From: a virus
Length of the DNA stretch: 27,745 nt
Virus record (IMG/VR): IMGVR_UViG_3300012931_000063
Coordinates: 1-27,745 of that record
Strand: one strand, 5' to 3'
The position numbers and the translations under genes are program-made. The notes under the pieces were generated by a model. That model was not told the DNA's origin, did not search any database, and saw only the letters and a list, made by a program, of their open reading frames with translations. Position 1 is the stretch's first letter. Every line of letters begins with the position of its first letter. Below, one piece after another: positions 23,367 to 27,745 of the stretch.

Positions 23367-23396
23367 CAAATATAAGAGATCTTTTTTAAATTCAAA
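23367..23396 (-). promoter_or_regulatory. Minus-strand promoter-like site into the gene-free region
   Basis: On the minus strand TTTG (23396-23393), an 18-base spacer and TATATTTG (23374-23367) match the Bacteroidetes promoter. Transcription would begin near 23360 and run left through the gene-free stretch toward the inverted repeat. The predicted RNA begins with a GGCATC...GGTGCC hairpin (23364-23350). The 81-codon minus-strand ORF in this area starts upstream of this site, so an RNA (or a short peptide from 23277) is more likely than that protein. Confidence 0.55.
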
Positions 23397-23447
23397 AAAC
23401 ACATGCCCCGAAAAAAATAATTTGTAAAGATTCTAAATGAATAAAAA

Positions 23448-23939
23448 ATGGAAATTAAAATAATTAAAGAGCACGCGCAAATCTTTTATTCATACAAGAA
23501 ATACATCATATTAAATGGATGTCCTTGCTCTGGTAAATTTTACGCGTCTTGCCAGAAGGCTGTGATAAATTGTATGGCCAGACGGACGCGATGTGCTATT
23601 TATTCTGAAAGCGAAGAATACGCGAGATATATTTTGAAAGAAATTATAGGCGATTCAAAGTTTAATTCAAGGTTGTTATTGTTCGACAACAATTCAACGA
23701 TAGATATTATAGGGCATAGATATGTCGATGATATGCCACGGTACGATATGTTAATCGTCAGGTCAGCAGATATTTTAACCCATGATACCATTGAAAAAAT
23801 TACTCGAAAAACAACTGGACAAATCATATTAACTTGCAATGATTATTCTAGCAATTCCTGGTTAATGAATGCAAGCAATTTAGATGTATGTTGCATGTTG
23901 CATATTACTCGCCCGCTTTGGTTTTGTCCTATTATTTGA
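23448..23939 (+). CDS. Stand-alone degenerate terminase-ATPase-like protein (163 aa)
   Basis: A 163-residue P-loop protein with NGCPCSGKF (23-31) where a Walker A has GxxxxGK[ST]; the last Ser/Thr is Phe. Beyond it come NNSTIDIIG (81-89), a hydrophobic strand DMLIVRSAD (100-108) where a Walker B would end in Asp-Glu, and ILTCNDYSSNSWL (127-139). By eye these align in order with the large terminase of this window: WGGSGSGKT, HNGAVIDLIG, RRVYMNE, LISDFNPIDETHWL. It lacks the catalytic Glu and any nuclease domain. It could be a catalytically dead terminase decoy or regulator, or an unrelated AAA-type protein. Confidence 0.55.
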   Translation: MEIKIIKEHAQIFYSYKKYIILNGCPCSGKFYASCQKAVINCMARRTRCAIYSESEEYARYILKEIIGDSKFNSRLLLFDNNSTIDIIGHRYVDDMPRYDMLIVRSADILTHDTIEKITRKTTGQIILTCNDYSSNSWLMNASNLDVCCMLHITRPLWFCPII

Positions 23940-24021
23940 TACAGTTTAAGTGCAATAATTTATTTATAACAAATATTAATATTCAATTGTATTTTTTTTT
24001 AATAATTTAAACAATAAAAAC

Positions 24022-24429
24022 ATGAAAACAATAGAATTATCAGGAGTAATCAAATTTGAATGTGAAGATGAATGTAACGATTGGAATAAAATAAAACTTA
24101 TTCAATCTGATGGCTATAAAATTGACCTTGTAAATAGGTTTAAAGAAGCTGATGAAAGTTTTCCAAACGCTGAATTTCAAGTTAATTATTGGCTATCTGA
24201 CAAACCTTGTTCAAAAAATGATATGATTGAAGGATTCCTTAAAAAATTATATGGAGATATTTCAGCCGACTACGAAAAAGTTCATTGTTATTATACTTCA
24301 TGGTCAACTGGAGATAAATATGATACTATCCTACAAATAGGAGGGCATAATTTAGGTTCAGAATTATCAGATGAAGAAGGAAAATTTTTAATTATAGAAA
24401 TAAATGTCAAGGATGCACCGCTTATTTAA
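24022..24429 (+). CDS. Hypothetical acidic protein (135 aa)
   Basis: A 135-residue acidic protein, beta-rich at the start (IELSGVIKFECEDE) and with aromatic strands (AEFQVNYWLSDKPCS, HCYYTSWSTGDKYDTILQIGGHNL). The leader is A-rich (aaacaataaaaac). No family is recognised. The region is clearly AT-rich. Confidence 0.65.
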   Translation: MKTIELSGVIKFECEDECNDWNKIKLIQSDGYKIDLVNRFKEADESFPNAEFQVNYWLSDKPCSKNDMIEGFLKKLYGDISADYEKVHCYYTSWSTGDKYDTILQIGGHNLGSELSDEEGKFLIIEINVKDAPLI

Positions 24430-24507
24430 TTACATAATAAATAATGCAAAAATAGTTGTTATTTCCAAAAAAGTACATAAAAGTTATGTAAAGTATAATA
24501 AATAGTT

Positions 24508-24515
24508 TATCTTTG
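24508..24515 (+). promoter_or_regulatory. -7 element-like site before the GIY-YIG gene
   Basis: TATCTTTG matches TAnnTTTG and lies 25 bases before ATG 24540. No good -33 TTTG is seen at the right distance. It is weak evidence for a promoter at the head of the single-gene row. Confidence 0.4.
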
Positions 24516-24539
24516 TATAAACTTATAAATAGATAATAT

Positions 24540-25151
24540 ATGATTTACTTTATCGGAAACAAAGAAATGAATATTTGTAAAATTGGATTTTCAAAAAGAC
24601 CATACAGGCGTATTGATAGTTTAAGGAAATTATATCCTTTCAATTTAGAAATATTTAGCATAATTGACGGAACTCCTCACGATGAAAAAATGTATCATTC
24701 AAAATATTTTGATTACAGGATTAAAGGCGAGTGGTTTAAATTAAATAATGTGCAAGAACTTGGTTTTAGTAAGTCAATAAAAGAGTTAAAAATGGGGCAT
24801 TTAATTCTAAATATAAATGAAAAAAATGGCTATATTCATTTACAGAGTTTATTAGCTCAATTAAATCAAGATAGGATTTTAGAACAATTAAATAATATAA
24901 ATTTCAATTCATGGGTGCAACATAATACTCAGTTTTTAGAAACGCTAAATAATCCTATAATTAAAGAGACTTGCTTATGGATTAATATTTACGTTGCATT
25001 TGAATTAATAAGGTATTCAACAATTAAAAATAAAATAATACTTTATGAAAATATTTATAATTGCGATGTACTTCGTGATAATAATCAAGCTATCAGAATT
25101 GGGATTGAAAAGGCTATAAATATGCACGAGGCTTCTTTAAGTGGTGCATAA
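24540..25151 (+). CDS. GIY-YIG (T5orf172/MUG113) and KilA-N domain protein
   Basis: A 203-residue protein. The N-terminal third is GIY-YIG-like of the T5orf172/MUG113 type: MIYFIG at the start, NICKIGFSKRPYRR, the core Arg, LEIFSIIDGTP, the E...H...F pattern and GEWF at about 62-65. The C-terminal part (GYIHLQSLLAQLNQD, NFNSWVQHNTQFLETL, CLWINIYVAFELIRY) fits a KilA-N domain, where 'W-hydrophobic-x-x-x-x-A' marks the DNA-binding helix pair. Such fusions occur in phage antirepressor-type regulators. The stop codon TAA (25149-25151) is also the first bases of palindrome R1. Confidence 0.75.
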   Translation: MIYFIGNKEMNICKIGFSKRPYRRIDSLRKLYPFNLEIFSIIDGTPHDEKMYHSKYFDYRIKGEWFKLNNVQELGFSKSIKELKMGHLILNINEKNGYIHLQSLLAQLNQDRILEQLNNINFNSWVQHNTQFLETLNNPIIKETCLWINIYVAFELIRYSTIKNKIILYENIYNCDVLRDNNQAIRIGIEKAINMHEASLSGA

Positions 25152-25276
25152 CGGCTGCGGGTATGAAATCGGTTGGGATTGCGAAGTACTATACTATCAA
25201 GTTGTAAAACACTTGCTACGGGCTACGAATTTTAATAAACCACTAAAACCCAACTGTTTTATACCACGTGTTGTAC
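25149..25276 (+). repeat. Palindromic element R1 (128 nt, attC-like)
   Basis: It begins TAAC inside the stop codon of the GIY-YIG gene and ends GTTGTAC. The arms pair imperfectly: TGCGGGTATGAAATCGGTTGGG on the left is matched by the complement of CCCAACTGTTTTATACCACG on the right. R3 shares both arms and the centre (GGTATGAAATCG, GGATTGCGA, CACTAAAAC, TTTTATACC) and the same length of 128. Such short, folded sites between single genes resemble integron attC sites (AAC...GTT ends), though the inner bases do not fit RYYYAAC/GTTRRRY exactly. Confidence 0.7.
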
Positions 25277-25327
25277 GCAGTTGTTTATAACTTATATTTG
25301 TAAATTAAATAATAAAGATTATCTTTG
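25271..25327 (+). promoter_or_regulatory. Tandem overlapping promoters (start within R1 end)
   Basis: TTG at 25271-25273 (inside the R1 end), 19 bases, TATATTTG (25293-25300), 19 bases, TATCTTTG (25320-25327). The TTTG of the first -7 box is at the right distance to be the -33 of the second. Both would drive the AntA-like gene at 25351, from start points near 25307 and 25334. Confidence 0.7.
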
Positions 25328-25350
25328 TAGTATAATTAAATCTATAAAGT

Positions 25351-25683
25351 ATGTTACAAATAAATGAAAGAAACAGAGTATATGGCGAAGATATTCACTT
25401 GGCTATTGAAAGTAAAAACAAAAATTACAGAGATTGGCTTAATGATAAAATTCAATATGCTGATTTAAAAGAAGAAAAAGACTTTTTCGCTATCCTGCTA
25501 AAAAGTTCTGGAGGCAGACCAAAGACACAATATGAATTTACTTTGGATGCCGCAAAGGAAATTTGCTTACTTGAAAAAAATGAAAAAGCTAAACAAATAC
25601 GCAGATGGCTTATTGATTTATCGAATAAAGCAGAAAACCTTGAATTAATTACCGTTAAACAGGCTGCATTGCCGTTAAAGTAA
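25351..25683 (+). CDS. AntA/AntB-like antirepressor, N-terminal part (110 aa)
   Basis: A 110-residue ORF with the AntA/AntB pattern: ERNRVYGEDIHLAIESKNKNYRDWLNDKI, then DLKEEKDFFAILLKSSGGRPKTQYEFTLDAAKEICLLEKNEKAKQIRRWLI. The 'd.W......f.e..Df.......ggr...dY.lt.daAke......k....r...i' layout is typical. Antirepressors block phage repressors and so switch to lytic growth. The frame ends at TAA 25683, but the neighbouring frame stays open from 25659 and continues for about 160 codons, so the gene may be broken or frameshifted. Confidence 0.75.
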   Translation: MLQINERNRVYGEDIHLAIESKNKNYRDWLNDKIQYADLKEEKDFFAILLKSSGGRPKTQYEFTLDAAKEICLLEKNEKAKQIRRWLIDLSNKAENLELITVKQAALPLK

Positions 25684-26141
25684 TTAACTGCTTAAAGTAT
25701 GTTGAAAATCAAAAAGAGGCATACAAAGTACATCAAACAAAAATTCTTGCAGAAAATATAGATATATGTAACCCGAAATATATTTATTCTGAATTTGCTA
25801 AATATAGGGCAAATATTGTAGGATGGGATAAAAATAAAGTTGACGAAGCAATAGGCAAGTATTTGAATGAACATTCTGGTTATAATAGGTCAAAAATTGA
25901 CAAAACAGATATGCAAACAAAACTTTCTGTTATGGATATTTGTGAAGCTGTTAGGGTTGCTTGTTTAGATATTCTTTATTCAAAAGACACCGATGAACAA
26001 CTTGCAAGCCGATTTTCAATGCTTTGTAAAAATTTAGCAAAAGAAATGCAGATAGTTCCTGAAAAGCGAAATGAAAGCAATCTATTCAGAGAAAAAGAGG
26101 CATTAGATTCTGTTAAAGAACTAAGAATTGAAAATTTATGA
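25659..26141 (+). CDS. C-terminal part of the split antirepressor (open frame, internal ATG at 25863)
   Basis: The open frame from 25659 covers about 160 residues but has no ATG until 25863 (MNEHSGYNRS...). If translated alone from 25863 it gives 92 residues. The segment EFAKYRANIVGWDKNKVDEAIGKYLNEH and DICEAVRVACLDILYSKDTDEQLASRFS resembles the C-terminal part of phage antirepressors of Bacteroidota. The part before 25863 is clearly coding-like, which argues for one longer protein rather than a short separate gene. Confidence 0.5.
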   Translation, partial: TGCIAVKVINCLKYVENQKEAYKVHQTKILAENIDICNPKYIYSEFAKYRANIVGWDKNKVDEAIGKYLNEHSGYNRSKIDKTDMQTKLSVMDICEAVRVACLDILYSKDTDEQLASRFSMLCKNLAKEMQIVPEKRNESNLFREKEALDSVKELRIENL

Positions 26142-26165
26142 TTGGCGTAGTTTTACAATTGCGTA

Positions 26166-26292
26166 TAACGTTAAGTATATGGCAAGTTGTGGATTAAAAT
26201 GTGCTACCCTATCGAACCTCACAAAAGTAAATTAATGGCACAAATATACAAGTTGGAACGACACCCCCAAATTGCTATATACATTGTTAGTG
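26166..26292 (+). repeat. Palindromic element R2 (127 nt, attC-like)
   Basis: It begins TAACG after the end of the split antirepressor and ends GTTAGTG. Left arm TAACGTTAAGTATATGGCAA pairs with the right arm TTGCTATATACATTGTTA, with one wobble and small bulges. Length and layout match R1 and R3, but the internal sequence is different, as is usual for attC sites of unrelated cassettes. Confidence 0.65.
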
Positions 26293-26313
26293 TGCGTTTT
26301 TATTCAAATCGAA

Positions 26314-26601
26314 ATGAGAGCCTATAAACAAGAATTGGAGATTATCGCAAATGACATATTAAATCAAAATGCAGATGCAAAGGGGGATGAAAATAAACCA
26401 AACTATACCAATCGAGAGTTTATGAATGCTGTTATCATTTTCCAAACGGCATTGATGGATAAAATGTATGACAATCAAAATTATGATAAAATGAATGTCG
26501 ATGACAGGTTAAAGATGACTGAAAAATGCGGATTAGATTTGCGAAAATTAATACATACATATACAAACCTCGATACTCATAAGATTGAGCAGTTTCTTTA
26601 A
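26314..26601 (+). CDS. Hypothetical helical protein (95 aa)
   Basis: Start chosen at MRAYKQELEII (ATG 26314), 22 bases past the end of R2; the in-frame ATG at 26272 lies inside R2. The product is helix-rich (KQELEIIANDILNQN, REFMNAVIIFQTALMDKMYDNQ, RLKMTEKCGLDLRKLI). No family is recognised. The stop TAA at 26601 lies eight bases before R3. Confidence 0.6.
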   Translation: MRAYKQELEIIANDILNQNADAKGDENKPNYTNREFMNAVIIFQTALMDKMYDNQNYDKMNVDDRLKMTEKCGLDLRKLIHTYTNLDTHKIEQFL

Positions 26602-26609
26602 ATGCACCC

Positions 26610-26737
26610 TAACGTTTGTCGGTATGAAATCGAAGCGGATTGCGAGCGATGAACTGTCAATATACACCGAAGTTTGGACGGGAAACAAAGCCCAAAATTA
26701 GCACTAAAACTGCTTTGTTTTATACCGTGTGTTATGG
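26610..26737 (+). repeat. Palindromic element R3 (128 nt, attC-like)
   Basis: It runs from CCCTAACG to GTTATGG. Left arm TCGGTATGAAATCGAAGCGG pairs with the complement of the right arm CTGCTTTGTTTTATACCG. It is a clear homologue of R1 (shared GGTATGAAATCG, GGATTGCGA, CACTAAAAC and TTTTATACC, same length). Confidence 0.75.
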
Positions 26738-26778
26738 TTTCGTGCTTTATTAAATGTCTAATTTTAAACTAATTATAA

Positions 26779-27111
26779 ATGAAAAAAGCAAAAGAACACG
26801 CAAACGAACTGGTAGTTTCCTATTCAGATGCAGTTATGAATAACAATTGGGATATTTTTAAAACCAAAATATCTGATGTGTTTTATGAGGTTGCAGTAAA
26901 CGAGGTTAAAGAACTCCAAAAAGCAAGAAACATAAAATTAGATACTGGTTTAATTCCAATATTTAAAGACCAGCGAGCAAAATATGGTTCAATTTGTAGA
27001 ATAGTAAACACGGTAAAAGCTGATTTACTTTCGATAACAGACTTTGACGAAGTTATAAAAGAAATTCATCCTAATATTTACGATTGGTACGTGTCTCAGG
27101 TTTTAGCATGA
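26779..27111 (+). CDS. Hypothetical helical protein (110 aa)
   Basis: A 110-residue protein starting 42 bases after R3. It is helix-rich (KEHANELVVSYSDAVMNNNWDIFK, VNEVKELQKARNIKLD) and has a conserved-looking RAKYGSICRIVNTVKADLL segment. No family is recognised. The stop TGA at 27111 lies five bases before R4. Confidence 0.65.
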   Translation: MKKAKEHANELVVSYSDAVMNNNWDIFKTKISDVFYEVAVNEVKELQKARNIKLDTGLIPIFKDQRAKYGSICRIVNTVKADLLSITDFDEVIKEIHPNIYDWYVSQVLA

Positions 27112-27115
27112 ACCA

Positions 27116-27208
27116 TAACGATGGTTGTGTGCGTGCGGTTTTGCCTGCACGCAACTATCAATTTATACGAAATTACACGGCAAAACTGACGCACACAACG
27201 TGTTATGG
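27116..27208 (+). repeat. Palindromic element R4 (93 nt, attC-like)
   Basis: CCATAACG at the start and GTTATGG at the end are exact complements. Inner arms GGTTGTGTGCGTGCGGTTTTGCC and GGCAAAACTGACGCACACAACG pair well with small bulges. The hairpin is shorter than R1-R3 but has the same end pattern, and lies between single genes in the same orientation. Confidence 0.75.
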
Positions 27209-27263
27209 GCTGCCGTTTTTAAGATATAGCCTTGGACGGGCTTTGTAAAATCCACTTAATATT

Positions 27264-27572
27264 ATGGTAGCAAATAATTTGATTGTTAATTACAAATTGA
27301 GTGCTGAAAATGCCGCTCAGATTAACAGACGTAGAACTAATTCTGTCTCAATTGCAGAAAGAATTAAAGAGAAAATTTGGCCAACTGGTGCACAGGCTCA
27401 CATAGGTAATGAAGCCAAAGAAGGGCAAATATTACCGATGGTAATTGTTGGGATTTGGAGTGATACGTGCGTAAATGGTCAGGTTTTTTTAGATGGCTGC
27501 GACCAATTTTGGGTTACATCCGCTCTACAAGGGAATGAACCGGGTAACTGGAACTATTTCATGTGCGACTAA
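27264..27572 (+). CDS. Hypothetical protein (102 aa)
   Basis: A 102-residue protein 55 bases after R4. It has an N-terminal Asn/Ala/Arg-rich part (INRRRTNSVSIAERIKEKIW) and a C-terminal strand-rich part with Trp and Cys (LPMVIVGIWSDTCVNGQVFL, DQFWVTSALQGNEPGNWNYF). No family is recognised. Confidence 0.6.
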   Translation: MVANNLIVNYKLSAENAAQINRRRTNSVSIAERIKEKIWPTGAQAHIGNEAKEGQILPMVIVGIWSDTCVNGQVFLDGCDQFWVTSALQGNEPGNWNYFMCD

Positions 27573-27581
27573 AGTTTTTGG

Positions 27582-27623
27582 GTTCGTAAGACTGTTTCTT
27601 CGGAGCGGTCTTACGGTTGCCCA
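27582..27623 (+). other. Stem-loop after the last gene
   Basis: CGTAAGACTG (27585-27594) and CGGTCTTACG (27606-27615) form a 10-bp stem with one wobble and an 11-base loop holding TTCG. Flanking GGG and CCC can extend it with bulges. It lies ten bases after the stop at 27572. Without a following T-run, a terminator is only one possibility; a folded recombination or protein-binding site is another. Confidence 0.6.
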
Positions 27624-27643
27624 TAACATCCAAGTACCAGAAA
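27624..27643 (+). repeat. 20-base direct repeat, copy 2
   Basis: taacatccaagtaccagaaa matches copy 1 at 22398-22417 at 19 of 20 bases. It directly follows the stem-loop at 27582-27623 and begins CATAACATCC, which also has the TAAC start of the palindromic elements. The window ends about 100 bases later with no further gene seen. Confidence 0.6.
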
Positions 27644-27745
27644 CATGCGTGACACACAGCACTTTATGCGGTAACGTCATTACGTGTCCACTGGTTAATC
27701 AACATAGATAATTGAGGCACAGCATGTTTGCAAACACACTTTCGG

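Larger units (their letters stand above)
22963..23447. other. 485-base gene-free region with repeats; candidate origin and/or RNA locus
   Basis: No convincing gene. The stretch holds two direct copies of TTCGACAAAATA (22964-22975, 22992-23003; period 28) and an inverted near-copy ATTTGTCGAA (23195-23204). It also has a strongly AT-rich run with two copies of TATAACAATT (23051-23060, 23063-23072), then a G-rich then C-rich stretch (about 23103-23157), and a long inverted repeat (23126-23186). Iteron-like copies beside AT-rich DNA resemble phage or plasmid replication origins. A minus-strand promoter-like site is at 23367-23396. Both roles are inference. Confidence 0.45.
25351..26141 (+). pseudogene. 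AntA-like antirepressor gene with a frameshift (full locus)
   Basis: After the AntA part (frame of 25351), a second frame (-1) is open from 25659 to 26141. It encodes INCLKYVENQKEAYKVHQ..., SEFAKYRANIVGWDKNK, NEHSGYNRSKIDKTDMQ, VMDICEAVRVACLDILYS and a C-terminal charged helix. These lie in the place of an antirepressor C-terminal domain, and no ATG occurs before 25863. A -1 shift in the 25659-25683 overlap would join them. The overlap holds GTTAAAG, only roughly like a slippery site. Either the gene is broken, or a programmed shift or an assembly error exists. Confidence 0.6.

Noticed and set aside
23159-23404. 81-codon minus-strand ORF as a gene
   Set aside because: Its start lies upstream of the only promoter-like site and its product has no recognisable features; a small RNA or a shorter peptide fits better.

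Overview
The window is most of the late region of a contractile-tailed (myovirus-type) phage, followed by a more AT-rich right end of short accessory genes. The host is very probably a member of Bacteroidota. Promoter-like sites match the Bacteroidetes pattern TTTG/TTG-N19..22-TAnnTTTG (for example 21054-21084, 21118-21148, 21608-21641), gene starts have A-rich leaders rather than clear Shine-Dalgarno sites, and several proteins (sheath, small terminase, LRR-like tip) look like those of Bacteroidetes phages. No integrase, endolysin, tRNA or CRISPR was found. The left edge cuts through a fibre gene.

Structural genes lie on the minus strand in three blocks. Block A (21033 to 15907): small terminase, Mu gp36-like protein, portal, gpJ-like baseplate protein, and three further tail/baseplate proteins. 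Block B (14985 to 4389): ClpP-like protease with fused or nested scaffold, decoration-like protein, major capsid, a small protein, sheath, tube, tail chaperone with a -1 frameshift site, tape measure, hub, spike, a small protein, and a LysM/beta-propeller/LRR-like protein. Block C (2840 to beyond 1): virion morphogenesis protein, tail terminator candidate, three small proteins, and a repeat-bearing fibre. Two plus-strand insertions separate the blocks: the large terminase gene (2893-4392), and a four-gene set with an HTH protein and a superinfection-immunity-like membrane protein (15120-15917).

The right end (21118-27745) is transcribed rightward. It holds a nucleotidyltransferase-like protein, several very small unknown genes, a 485-base gene-free stretch with repeats and a long inverted repeat that could be an origin and/or RNA gene, a stand-alone protein resembling a degenerate terminase ATPase domain, and from about 24540 a row of single-gene units. 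Four of these units end in an imperfect palindrome of 93-128 bases with TAAC...GTT ends. Two of the genes in this row are antirepressor-type (GIY-YIG plus KilA-N; AntA-like, frameshifted). The layout resembles an integron-style gene cassette array carried by a phage, which is the most unusual feature of the window.

All functions are by-eye assignments from sequence motifs and gene order; no database search was run.
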